Below, piece by piece: positions 1-13,400 of a stretch of 64,000 bases of DNA (positions are counted from its first letter, which is position 1; every line of letters begins with the position of its first letter). Below the pieces are notes generated by a model. The model searched no databases. It was not told the DNA's origin and worked only from the letters and a program-made list of their open reading frames with translations. Source of the DNA: Lates calcarifer (lineage: Eukaryota; Chordata; Actinopteri; Centropomidae); assembly GCF_001640805.2 (NCBI RefSeq), contig NC_066849.1, positions 20,794,226 through 20,858,225 of the forward strand, given 5' to 3'. A program made the translations under genes and the position numbers.

Positions 1-79
1 GAGAGAAATCAAGAAAGACTAGACTTACATTCATCAGGTGCCCCCAAAAAACGACTCCAATAGTACAATCTTGCTTCTG

Positions 80-3000
80 TATCCTGGAAGCGCAAATTTA
101 TTTGCTAGCATGTTAACCATATCAACTTCATGAAGGATAATGTGTTCGTGTTTTTCTGCCACTGCTGTGGAGTCTGTGCCCCAAGTTTTAATAAGTAACT
201 AAATATAAATAAATGGCAGTAACTGTAGGGGTGAAATCAACTTTGGATCAGACCTTTTTTAAAACTGAGCGTTTGCTGCGCTTCAAGCTATAGCCCAGTA
301 AGTGATGTCAGGTGTTGAGGATTTGAAAACGAATGGACAACACCTGGTGTGACATCAAGGATTGGGGCGTGGCTTAAACTAAATCATACTTTTAAAGGGG
401 TAACCACCAATTATACAGGTCAAAGTCTGTCCCTAGGTCGTAGGGAGTGGAAATGTGGAAACATAAATTGTATAGATGAAGCCTTTTGTTGCTCCGGAGG
501 GAGATTAACTGCCTCTGATGATGTCACTTGAGGCAACACTTGTTGGGGCTGAAAACTACAAGTTTGAAAATGTTGTTTTGGATGCTGGAGTTATAAAGAA
601 GGGAGATTACCAGACCTCTGCAGACCTCATCTCTGCCTGAGGCTAGTGTTAATACTGGATTTTTTTGTGTGTGTAACTGCTAGTTGTGGTCTATTTGCAG
701 GTGCTCATAGGCTACTTATGGTTTAAATGCTGTGATGTACACATAACACACCCAAACCTCCAACTAAACAGTCAGTGATTGAGTCACATTGTAGGTAATG
801 TAGGCACTGAGTTCTGACAAGGAAAAAGAAAGCATGAAATAAAAAAAGATGAAGTCTGCTACATTGATTTTTATGTTCTTTTTTTCCACTATCTATTTTG
901 AGTCTGTTAAAGGGGTCCAATTCTACCTCCAGCAAGCAGCACAGAAGCAATGTAGATTTAAAAATGGCAATAATTTGGGCAGAAATAACAAGACAGTCAC
1001 ATTAAGTGTAAAATGGACTTTATCACATTCACATTGCAATAAATCTCAATTTGATAACTTTATATGATACATGAGGGGGGTGATGTACACATGTTCCTTC
1101 AGTACATTACTTAATGCAATTCAGAGTGTTCTGTATAGACACACACATATACTTGTTTACAACGGCTGGTAAATACTGTTTAAAAGCTCTCCAGAGAAAA
1201 ATGTCTTAAACATCAAACCATTTTGGAGAAAAAAAAATTGCCCCAACATACACACATATCAGAAGATACTCCCACGACTGCATTTGATCTAAAGATTGCC
1301 ATGAAATGCTACAAGACTGCATCGACATCACACTGAACTGAAATTATGTACCACATTACATGGTGGAAACGGGAAAATTTTAACTTTGGTGATGAACCTT
1401 TTTGTAATTCAAGTGGAATATTTAATTCACTACACATCCAATGAGTTCAATAACAGTAGTACTTTGCAGATTTTGAAGATTTTTCCAGTATGCATGTTAC
1501 ATTTCGATCTCACTGCTCTCTTACATTTTCTGCTGGAAGTTTAATGAGCTCACATTGAGTGTGCAAATGTAAATATTCTACTAAAGTGATACACACACTA
1601 AAATTATTGTAAATGAAAATGGCTGACAGTCTTCAGTAGCAACAGATACACAGCACAGCTTCCAGCAGTCTCCTGTAAATCCTGAATCCACTACAAGGTT
1701 GTTGTTTTGCCCACTACTCAGTGAAAAAAAGATGTTGTACCGTTATTTTGCAACTCTAAATTAGTTCATGTAGAGATAAGCTTTCTTTAACATTTTGAAG
1801 ACACACAATAAAACTTTAAAAACTAGAAGTCTTTCAAAACATAAAAGTGTGTATAATTTTTTCCAAGTACTGACTTCCATCCAATATGGACCTAAAGAAA
1901 AATAAATCTAAAAAAACATCCAAGGCATCAAAAATATAGTGAGACACCATGAACAGACAATTCAAAATATCAACCCGAATATCTGAGCATCATTTGAAGC
2001 ATACATTATGTCTTACCAACATAAAAAAAATGGAGTGTACAGGACATTAATAGCTATTTGTGATTCTGTATTTACACTTCATAATGAATCTCTGAAGAAC
2101 AATAGACATTTTGGCATCCAGAAATAAATGGATGCCCGCTGACTATGATTTGACCAGTTGAACAATCAAACCCACGAAGCACAGATCGGGTCAAGTGACT
2201 CTTCATCAGAATAAAAATAAGTGGATTTCTCAATCATAATAATTTCACCTATAATTCTCTAATACTATCTTGAAAAAAATACAATAATGCGTGAAAATGT
2301 TCCAGGCGGACAGTCATTCTTTCCTCTCACATACACACACGCATACATATACACACACATACACTTGTACACACACAACAGTTAAACCAGAGATGTGTAG
2401 AAAAGACATTTTGAGTGGTTAACCACAGAGGAGCCGACAGATGGGTGTAACCTCTGTACAACAACAGCAGCATCTCTCCCTCTCTCACTCACTTTGATGA
2501 GAAGAAGACTCCATCTCGGGCATTAATGGAAACTGAACTTGTTTTGCACAAAATCCAGCACACAACCTTTAACACACATACATACAATATCAGCTTGGCC
2601 TCAGAGGCAAAAATTTGTGGTAAAATAATGTGGGGGAAAAAAACACAACATTTTGTACTGGTTTTTCTACTCAGGCAGTTAGAGAGAACAGCACTCAATC
2701 TTCTCTCAGGACCTCTGTGATGGTCCCCAGTTATCCTCACACACTAAATCCCCAGCAGTGACTAAAGCCAGGAATGTTTTGCTGGTGTTAGTTTCTCTCT
2801 TCCTTCCTTCCAACCCCAGGAGGCTTAAAAAGGCCAGCCAGCATCCAGTGCCTCCTGATACAGAGGACATGTCCAGAATGAGGATGCTTGTCAACTTGTT
2901 CGGCACAGCAGATCTTACTTTACAAGACCACAAAAACATCTCAGTGATTCAAAACTGTGAGAAAACAGACGGTAAAAATGAGCTACATCTCAAAGACAGC

Positions 3001-4421
3001 TTCCTCCTAAATGACACAGGATGTGGTTAAGGCTCATGATCTTCAATCAACATTCACTAAAAAATACCTGGAGTTTTCCCTTTCTTTCTTTTTTTTTTGA
3101 AAGCAGCAGAACTGATTTTGACTCAGATTTTAGGTCCATGCTCATTCAAAAATGTTTCTTTAAGAGGACACTTTTTACTACACTATACAGTAAACATTCT
3201 CCAGTGGAGAGGATGCTTCTGGTAATCAAGGGTGGAAAGAAAAATGGAAGGAAAATGCAGATGAGCCACAAATTATGTACCAAAGTCACTCAATGTTGCA
3301 ATAAACCAAAGAAATCCAACATTTTTTTTTTAGAGAATTAGAAACTGAAAATAATGAGCCTTAAATATGATGCGCTGGTTACAGGAAGTGGGTAGCTATG
3401 TATTACTTATCTTGACTGTTGTGTTAGCGTTAGCTGCTTGCTTATCTGTCCTGAAAATCTACCTCTTTAATAAATAGTAGAAAAATAATATTTTCCTCTT
3501 TTAAGTGTTTCTTCCTGTCTTTATGAGGATCATTGAGGATTTTTCCTACTTTAACATTCACAGGCATTCATGAAAATGTCCAAATATCTTCCCAAAACAT
3601 TTTGCGTAAACTCTGCAGCTACTCCTCTGGATGAAGGCAAAAACTTAGGAGTGTTTATCTGCAGAACCAAGGAGAGTAAAGCTGTTACAGAATCCATTAT
3701 ATATTCCCATATTAGATCCAGATAAGCGTTGGAAAGTTGATATTTTCACTCTTCAGAGACGTCCAGCAGTTTTCACAAATGTAAGAACAGTTCTGTTCTC
3801 CTCACTACAAGTGGGCTTTGTGTGGAAACAAACTGTGTGGAGGCTGGGATGGAACCCTTGCACAAAAGGGTCCACATCAGACTCTTGATTTAATTTGAGT
3901 ATCCACTGTTCCAGTTAAGTGTTTGCTCTGGCCTTCGGTGTGAAAATGAAGAAGTTTGTCCCCTCTCAAGGCTTTTAGGTTCCAGTTGTGTCCTCTCCTC
4001 ATTGAAGGCCAATGAATGAGATCAAATTGTTGTGTTTGCTCCCAAAGGTTGTTGTATGCACTTATGGAGTCCTGAATGCCAAATCATCAGAAAACAAACA
4101 AAAGATCCAGATTGGTTATTTCTACTGGCCCAGGTCTGGTGTGTTTGTAAAACCTCCCACATTTTAGACTGGGAACAGCGAAGAAAGGGCTGAGATGGCG
4201 ATGTTGGCACAATGAGACTATGAGGCTAATACTCATATTAAAAGATCCATTCATGGTGGAGGTCCCAGCGGCTCAGCGGCAGTATGGGTTTTGAGTCCAG
4301 CTGCGGAGTTTCTCTCCCTCCACCCATCCTTACATTACCCACTGTGAAGCACACGTTTTTTTAAAAAAATAAGTCTTTTATAAAAAAAATTCTGGCAGGA
4401 AGGGTAATGCCACTCTGAGGA
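80..4421 (-). other. cachd1: cachd1 3' UTR (extent inferred)
   Basis: No open frame of note and no splice-like structure follows the stop; the sequence is AU-rich with a CA-rich patch near 2329-2385. Reading the minus strand, the only AATAAA is at 97-102, so cleavage would be near 75-90 and the UTR about 4.3 kb. Variant ATTAAA hexamers at 3889-3894, 3466-3471 and 1421-1426 could give shorter forms. A Pumilio-type UGUAAAUA lies at 2069-2076 (minus), and an AU-rich UUAUUUAUA nonamer at 204-212 would be within the longest form. The boundary is inference. Confidence 0.5.
97..102 (-). terminator. candidate polyadenylation signal AATAAA
   Basis: TTTATT on the given strand, AATAAA on the gene's strand; the only canonical hexamer between the stop codon and the window edge. 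Position fits a long 3' UTR, but no transcript evidence is available from the sequence. Confidence 0.35.
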
Positions 4422-4666
4422 TCAGCACTCTGCATCCACACTGTGCACGGTGACCGCGGCCTGCAGGTGGTGCGTGTGCAGTGGGTGGTGGTGTGTGTGC
4501 GTGTGCCGGTAGGGGTGGAACTTGTGGCTGAGCAATGCAGCCGTCTGGGGAGGAGTGTCCAGGTCCAGGTCATCATCGTGGTTACCAACATCGACGCCAG
4601 CTGAGAGCGGATCATTGTTTCCAGGTGGATTTTCACTGTCCTCCTGCGGACTCATGGTGCTGTAAC
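4422..4666 (-). CDS. cachd1: cachd1 exon 27, C-terminus and stop
   Basis: The coding part is 245 nt (residues 1147-1227, then TGA at 4424-4422). It reads [20 protein letters not shown], then [30 protein letters not shown], a His/Thr stretch (1201-1213) and [14 protein letters not shown] at the end. The terminal DAEC matches CACHD1. YSTM fits a YxxPhi sorting pattern. The His/Thr part is encoded by an interrupted CA-type repeat. The exon continues into the 3' UTR. Confidence 0.97.
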
Positions 4667-7600
4667 CTGGACACAAAAAAAACATGCAACATGCAGAAGT
4701 TGGCATTACTGGACATTACTGGCATTACAATATAAACCAATCTCTCAGTCTTAGGGTCATGACCCCACATGGGCTCCATGAATATGCAACTGGGGCTGTG
4801 GGAAATTTGTAAAACTTGGCTGATATCATTGGCAGATAGATTTGATTTAATGGGTTTATATCATGTTTTCTTATGTAATCTATTTGGAGCTTTCTGCACA
4901 TTCATGAAAACAGACAAAAAAAAACAATGCCACACCTACGCTTATAACTTAAAATTTAAGAAGCCTAAAAGTCAGGTCATGTGTCAGAAAGGTTAGGAAA
5001 TCCTACCTTTTTGAATAGAAAAAAACATCTGAATGCAACATAAACCAACCACTGTATTTATAATTATTATATAGCAAGCCTCATTCAAGCACTGGGTAGA
5101 AAAGCAAAGAACTTACAATTACACATGTACCAGTTTGGCATAGGCTTCAGTCCAAAGAAATGGGAGGACGCCATAAAAGAAACTACTCAGCAAATGCCAC
5201 CCTCCAGTCAGACATTCAACACAGAAACATGCTTGTGAATACAACACACAAAGATTCTGAGAGCAGTACAAGCTCTTTGATGGCACATTGACAACTAAAT
5301 TTCCCTGCTGGGCATTTTCTTCTCCATATGTTTTCAGCCCTCTCACTACAATTCAGACAAAAAATGAAGCATACATATTTATGACCACTTTCATACACAT
5401 CTTGCACATACGTTTAGCCTGAGGAGACACCGTCATAAGCCAACATGGCAGTTATTGGATACATTGGTAAGTGGAGTGGGAGGGCAATGCTGCTGTCACA
5501 GGGAAAAGGGATTACTGGGTCAAAGAATAAGTAAATAACAGATTGAACATAAGGAGACCAATATTTTATGATACCGCGCTCTACTTATGATTGACAATTT
5601 AACATTTATACTAGGCCAGACTTACCTCTAAGTTTGGCTAAGACTTAGATTAGTCTATTAATATCTATACTCTCTGACTGTTCAAAGCTGCCAGGGGCTA
5701 ATTTCCATGAAAACCCTGGAGTTCCAAGGTTATTCATTTTGCTTAATTTCTCAAATTTTTCACTTGGACTCAAATTCAACACAACCCTATATCTACTGAG
5801 TGGGTTTCATCTCCCTCAGAACCATGAAATCTGTCTGAAACACATAGTCTGATGATAAAAAAAAAAAATTTAGTTGTTGATCTGGAAATAAAACCATTTT
5901 CCTTAATTCCTTTAGCATCATCTTTTTCAGCCTCTGAAATCACACCAGCAACATGCTGCACGATGGGAACATCAATCTGTTATTACTGTTTAAGCAAACA
6001 ATCCTGTAAGCCTGAGTGCCTCAACATTTATATTTATAGAAAAATGGTTGCCATTTTGGATGATGAAACATAAAACCTCAAGAGATACTGAACAGAGTGA
6101 TTTGTGAGCATGTGTGTGTCCATCTACGTATATGTACGTGACACTGTGTGTGTGGCATGTAGGCTGAAGGCAGTAGGTATGTCCGTTTGTGTGGCCTTGT
6201 GTCAACAACAACAACTTTTCTATCCTCCAGACAGTTAAACATCTAAAGCAACAAGTAAACACACCTGATCCCAACATTCTTCTTAGAGTTTTGTGAGTTT
6301 ACATTATGATGCAGAAACATTGTTTTGTACTGGCTATCCCCAGGCAAATGTTTATTATGTCCAGAACAAGTCAAACTATTCATAAATAAGCGTGTACAGC
6401 AGCTCTATGAGCCTGTACCACAGTGGTGAGATGAATGCTAATGTCAGCATGCTAACATGCTCACAATGACAATGAACTGTTGATGCTAAACAGGCATTGT
6501 TAACCAATCTCAGTTTAGCATGTTAGCATGCTAACATTTGCTAATTAGCATAAATATGAAGTGCAACCCAGGCTGAAGAGAATATCATTAGTTTTCCAGG
6601 TATTCTGTCATGAACCAAAGTATCAGACAAATTTAAATTTTTCATCTGGCTTATGATGGAGCTAGATGAAAAGTCAGAAGTTATTACAGTTTATCCTGTG
6701 GGAAATATGAATGTCTGAACCAAATTTTATGGATATCCATCTAAAGGTTATCGAAATATTCCAGTATTGACCAACACTGGTATCCCTACCTTCCTGTCAT
6801 GTTTACTGCTCTGTATCCTGTGATATAATGTCATAAACTTGAAGGTAATTTATGTAAAATAAGAAAATGTCCTTCATGTCTCACTGTGGTGTCCTAAAAC
6901 TCTGTACTAGTCAAACTGAGAAGTTTTCTCACAGATTTCCCTCCCTGACTCCCCAAAGATTAGCCTGGCTTTGACACCAAAAGGAAGACCGACAGCAGAC
7001 AAGAAGAGACAGAAAAATGAGCAGAGGGAGTGACAAGGAGAGAAAAAGAGATGGGATGGGGGGGGGTTAGAGGAAGGGGGAGGATTAAAGGTAAGAGAGG
7101 GACGGAGACTTCAAAGAAGATCCACACTTGGAAGGTGCCAACTTCAGCAAAGTTTATCCTTCCTTTTCCCAAAGCGACAGCCGGAGTTTCAGGCACGTCT
7201 ACAGCTGTGTCCTGTTGACAATTTTCAGCTACAACAGGCAGCGAAAGCAAATCCCCCTTAATGTCAAGGCATGTGGAGAGACAGGGAAAACTATTGCACC
7301 TTGGAGACAAACTCTAAATGTCTTATTATGTTTGGACCTTTGAGATATCTGAACACTTGAAGACGTTTTTTAACAGCTGGAAACAAATACTAGCGTGATT
7401 TGGTGTGTGATAAACTGAATGACATGTTGCCTACAACATTTGTACTTCCAGTTTTTTGGAATATCTTTGTCGCCTTTCTGCTGCAAGTCAGAAAAAAACT
7501 CTCAGGTATGCATGTACGTATGCTACAGCCAGCAGCCAGTTAGCTTAGCTTAGCATACATACCAGAATCAGATAGGGAAATATCCACCAGAATGGACCTC

Positions 7601-10445
7601 TACTTAACAGCAGGAAACACTCTGTCCAGAAGAAAAAAACAACCCATGAGCACACATAAAGCTCAATTAACATGTAATATTCCATTTATTTATTCTGTCC
7701 AAAAACCAAAAGGTGCCACTGTGTGGTTTTACAGGGTTAGAGGGATCAGATCAGAAACTTGATAAGCTAAACAGGTGCTAGCTATAGTTTCACATTCTAT
7801 CAACCTCTCAGCAAGAAAACAAGTGTAGTATGTAACCTCTAAAAGTGAACTGTTTTCTTTATTTTGAAGGCAGTAATGCACAAAAAGATTCTTATTATAA
7901 ATATGTATGCAGTACAGTATTCATTATGAAATGGGCAGCTGTAGCCATCTCCTGGAAGCTAATACAGCAGCTGAAAACCACCACTGCCAAACAGCACTCT
8001 GTATGTGTGCGTCACCCATTTAACAGACTTAATGCTGTGATCCTTTAGTGATCTGCACTTGTATGTGTGTGTATGTGTGTGTTATACCCTCAAACAGCAT
8101 GAGTGTGTGGATTGTGGGAGGAGGGCACCTTTGACCGAGCAGAGAAGAGCAGCAACTCTGTTGCGTCAACTTGTGAGCTTGTTTTACTCCCTGACGGACT
8201 AACACCCCCTCTTTCCATTATTTCTAACTCATCTTCCTCTCGGTCCCTGTCCTCTTGCCCTTGTGTTTCACTCTAATTTCCCCTCTTTCATCATTTCTGC
8301 ATGACTAAATCTCTGCACTTGTCCTCCATTTTCTGTTTTCCCATCCCTAGTTATGCAACATGTGATAGTCTTTCCTATCCATTTATCAGGACTGGACTTT
8401 TTATTAGCCCTTTTAAATGAGTAATGCTCTCTCTGTAATTGTTTTACATCATGAGAAAAATAATTCAGATTTCATTACAAATGTCAAAGTTATTTGATAT
8501 TTCTTGATCAAAACATTCCTTCAAGTTGTAGTTGTGGAAAAAAAACATCCTTGATATTTAGGTCTATCCTATCTTATCTCATTCAGGAGGGGCGATTATA
8601 ATCTTTAATGAAGTAAAGGGAAAAGCATCTCTTCATCCTCTCTGGTTTAAGCTTACTCGAATCTTTGTTTCACTTTAGCCCACTCTCCTCTCTTCATATT
8701 CATCCTCTCAGTCATCATCAGTTATGCAACAAGTAACAGAGACACTCGCTGCCAGGAAGTGGAGTGATGCCATATGTAGGAGGTAAGAGCCCATGTGGGT
8801 GAAACTATCCATCCACACTCATCAAGTGTCAGACTTACAAGCTCCACAAATGGTTACAGCGAACACGAGCAACTCTCCCAGAGCTGGAGACGAGAGAAAA
8901 CAAGGCTCTAATCTGTGATATAATGAAAAGAACAAGCTCGGAGCTGAACTGCTGCCAGAGACCTGAGAGCTAGCTGTGGATTTAAGACTGTGCTGTGTAA
9001 CATTCAAAAATGAATAATATTCATTTAAATAAGATGAAATCTCAGCCCCTAATCTGATTTTTGACAGTGTAGTTAAAATGGATCTTGTTATGGTTTTATG
9101 CTCTGAGTGTGTTTACATTCATAGTAGTACGCCGGTTTTGACTCTTACGCTGGTTTTCTATCATATTTGGGATATGGTGTTTACATGGAACATTAGAAAC
9201 CTGGTTATTCATGTCCCTGTACACATGACCATTAGAGTATCCAAGTTTCTGATCATCTGTGCACATTTTTGTCTTGATTTCTCACCATCTCAGCCACTCT
9301 GCTCTATACCAAAAAAGAATCTCCAGAAACCTGAATAAGGTGTTACCATGTCACAGTATGCCTCCCAGCTTCTCCAGTTAGCATATCCAGGTTTATCAAA
9401 ACCTGGATTAGACCTTATCCAGGTTTCTGATGGAAACCTGGATAAGGTCTATGCTACTGCTTATCCTTAAAGATAAAAAGTCTGTATGTGCAAACTCATA
9501 ACCAAACTAGTACACATGTAAACACACTCACCACGTGTTATTAAAAGAGAAAAGAGAGTTTTTAATGTAAAAAAAGTATGTAGTATTCTATCACTTCTCT
9601 GGACCTGGGGCACTGTGGCAGAAAGTTAATCATGTTAACCAAGACATTCTTTATCTCACATCTTCCAGCTCTTTCATGAGGATCCAGAGGCTTTCCCAGG
9701 CCACCTGGGATATGTAATCCCACCAGCATGTTCTGGGTCTACTCTCAGATCTCCTTCCTGCTTATCATGTTCAGAAAGCTTCCTGATTATATACCAAAAC
9801 CTTAACTGGCTCATTTCCACTCATAGGAGCAGAGGCTCTACTCCAAGATCCCCCTGAATAAATGAGCTCCTAATATCTGACAGCCTGTACTTCTCTTCTT
9901 GGGCAAGTCAGGACTTTGGTTCCAGAGCTGATGCTGTCTGTAGAGGTGCTGTTGATCCTACATGGTTGTGGTTATATCAAAGTTGTAGCTAAGCTTATAT
10001 TGTCTCCGCCTGAGGCAAAACTTCAGCACAACGTGTGTGATTAATACTTATTTTTTTGCAGGATGTGCCAGTTTTGTAGGCGGTGAATGATCGATTCATT
10101 TTCTACAAACCAGAATCTTTATGACTGAACCACCTGTTGTGTAACACCATGTTACAACATGAACATGATGTGGGGGCAAATATTGTTCAGTTGCAAGAAT
10201 CACTTCCATGTAGAGCTACTCATAATTACATATGTCACTGAATATCAACTTCCTTTAGGTTGACCAACATGCATTTTCAGTTCTGTCCCATGACTTTCAA
10301 CTTACAGATAACCATGTACTGAAACCATGTAAAGAAACAGCAATCTTACAAATGGTCATTTTGGCTTTGGCACAGCATTACTGGCATATACATACATACA
10401 TATATATATATGTGTATATACACACATATATATATATATATATAT

Positions 10446-10493
<48 letters not shown>

Positions 10494-13400
10494 ATGTACT
10501 GCAGGAGAGTCATCACATCTGTGCTTTTTTGGTTAAATCCCCATGCCATGTGTGTGTGTATGTGTGAGAAACAGAAATCAAATGCCTCACCGTGGTCACT
10601 CTCTGTCCCAGATCGTCCCCAGTACCGCCGTCTCCGTTCAGGAGTGTGCGTGTGTCTTTCGATCACCGCAGCTATAAATCTGGTATTACTGACTGAAAGT
10701 GAAGAGAGCACACGGGTAAACACAAAGGCCCTTAAGTGGTACTCAAATACGTCTGCTGTGAAACAGTTAAGACCTCGCTGAGTTTAAAAACACTTCAACC
10801 AAAGCTTTTAAACCCTCATATTTAAATGTTTCTCCCATCAGATATCAAACAGAACTTACTGATTCCTCTGTCCTCGTGGCTGTCTTCGTCCCTCTCATCT
10901 CTTTCATTATCCAGGTTAGACATTCTCACTGACATTTCTGGAGCAACATGGAGGTGAAGAGAGCGGGAGGGAAGAGACAGAGGCCCAAGATGAGATAGAT
11001 GTTACTCTAATGCGAAGTATTACAAGGAAGACACGTAGTCATGGTATACAAACAAAGCCAAAAACAAATGCGAGTGGAATTGCAGCTAATATGAGATAAC
11101 ATTAACCTATGTACAAGCCAGAAGGAAGGTGTGTTTGTGTATATAAGAGTTCAGTCTTTACAAAAAGGAGGGCATCATACTTGCATCAAACTGTGACTGA
11201 GTGTGTGTGCAAGTTGCAGCTGCAAAAAAAAGATTTAATATGCCCTACACACATACACACAAAGCTGAGTATTGTGACTTTATGAGCCAATTCCTCAGCC
11301 CAGTGTCTTGTGATAACACAGCCAAACTCTCCTCCATCAATTCTAAGTTGTTTACTAAAGTATCAAACTTAAAGTGACTTGGACCAAAGACTTTTAATGG
11401 GGTTGTAATCGTGGTTGATGTTTTTGTCAATACTGGCGGGTAATCACACAAATCATTGGAGCAGCAGCTGCGACTGTGCGATGCTAATGTGAGCTGTTTA
11501 ACTTCAACAGCACTTTCCACACTGTTTGTTAATCACGCTGCTTTAAAACTTTCTTTGTTTGATATTTAAACAAATGTCTGTACATGACGAAGAAAATGTT
11601 AAGGTTAATACAACCAGATATGTTTCCATTGTTGCACTTGTAGTTTTCTGGCATTACATACATACAGAAAAATGCACTAAGGAGAGAGAAAGAGAGAGAG
11701 AGAGAATCCATCTGTAAGTCATACTCACCCTGTGCTGCCAGTGGTGACATGTGCTGGTGTGACCGCCTGTGGATCTGGTGTCTGTATGCATACACAGCCA
11801 GCACCAGCACCATGATACATCCCATAATGCCCCCGGCAACTGGACCCACGGGGGCGCTCTTGATCATGTTCAGAGATGCCACCTCCTCATCTGCAGAAGA
11901 AAGAGAGAAGAGCGAGGGACAGGCAGAAGGCTGTTTAATGAAATTTGAAAGGATTTCAGATGGCTCAAGAAGTGACAATACAACAGGGCCAGTATCAAAC
12001 AGCTCGGGCTCAGATCCTAACTCCCGCTGTGACGCTGGTACATTTTCTACTCCGTGTCTATTCTCTCATCAGTGTGAAATGCAGCAGAAAAAAATAGTCA
12101 ACAGCAGACAAACAGTCCATTCCCCTTTTGAAGAAAGTGAAAAAAAAAAAACAGAAAAATTACCAAGAAACAGAGAAGTTTCAGTCTAAATCTACGTAAG
12201 CAATGTTTCCACTATCTCAAGGACCATGGAAATAATTTGACTGTTGTCTGCCTCTGTCGTCACTTGTTTGTTTCTGTGCTGCGGTACATACCTAGGAGCC
12301 CAAGGCCATCTGCGTAGGGACTCTTGGCACCGACAATTCCTCCAAAACACTCCTTCTGCAGGGCACAGTACGGCTTGTCCAGATGAGTCTTACCATCGCT
12401 GTCCACCATGCACCACTCACAGTCCAACACTCCAAAACAGTCACTGAAACAGGCCGCAGAACACAGAGTTCAAAATTAGATTTTTGAAGGGCACACACTT
12501 AAAGTCAGAAGCTTTTTCAGAGATTGGCCAAGTGGTAAACAATAAATTTGTTGATGCTCTTGATTTATAGAAGTAAGAATATTTTCCCAAATTTTTCATG
12601 TATTTATTTTGATTAATTTTTATCTATCTATTTTGCCTGCTTGCAGTTTCAAGTGTTTTAGTTTCTCTCTCTCTCTCTCTCTCCCAACACACTTGTGTGT
12701 ATCATGCAGACTATACATGTCAAGCATCTGGGTGAAAAAGGACAGAATTCAGTGTCAACATTAACCCAAATCTACACTTCCCATTTATTACCACTAGGTG
12801 GCACTATGCTGTATCAGTAATATTCTCACAGCTAGTCATGTAGCTTGGTTGTAATTCACCCTGGCAGATTTATGAGTCTGCTGCACATGTCTGTAGGTAT
12901 ATGGCCCTGTAAGAATGAGTTGGAAGATACTTGATATGTGCTGCGCATGTGTGTAGTTCAGTGTGTGCACCTGCTGGTGTATCTCTGGCTACAGCGGGTG
13001 TTGATGCACTGGGGCAGGGTATCATGCAGGCTGGGATCAATCACGTTCAGACTGACTGGCTCCTGATGCACCTCACAGCTGGGGTTCCTGCACAACACAA
13101 ACACAAAAGGTGAAAATACAGAAAGGAGCAGGAACAGCACATATTCTTGGTCAAAACATTCAGCTGACAAAATCCATCCAAATCCTAGCATGAAACATGA
13201 TTGCACTGAACAAAGGCAAACACAGTAAAACTGACATAAAAAGGAAAATCAAAGCATAAACACACAAAGTAGTGTCTCCGGCATGTCAATGTATGCAAAT
13301 CAGCTCCAAAAAGGACAAACACTGATGCTGCTTCACACAATACAAGAGAAAAATCTGACAGTGAAAAATGATAATTGCATGTCTTCCTGAAATAAAACAG

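Larger units (their letters stand above)
4667..10590 (-). other. cachd1: cachd1 intron 26
   Basis: 5.9 kb intron between the last two exons, donor GTGAGG. It holds a teleost dispersed repeat (6425-6770), part of a second repeat family (7535-7860), a MITE with internal hairpins (9104-9530) and an AT/CA microsatellite (10386-10491). Nothing coding is seen in it. Confidence 0.9.

Noticed and set aside
11749..12189. 146-codon plus-strand open frame
   Set aside because: Antisense of the transmembrane exon 24 continuing into intron 23; no protein similarity recognised.
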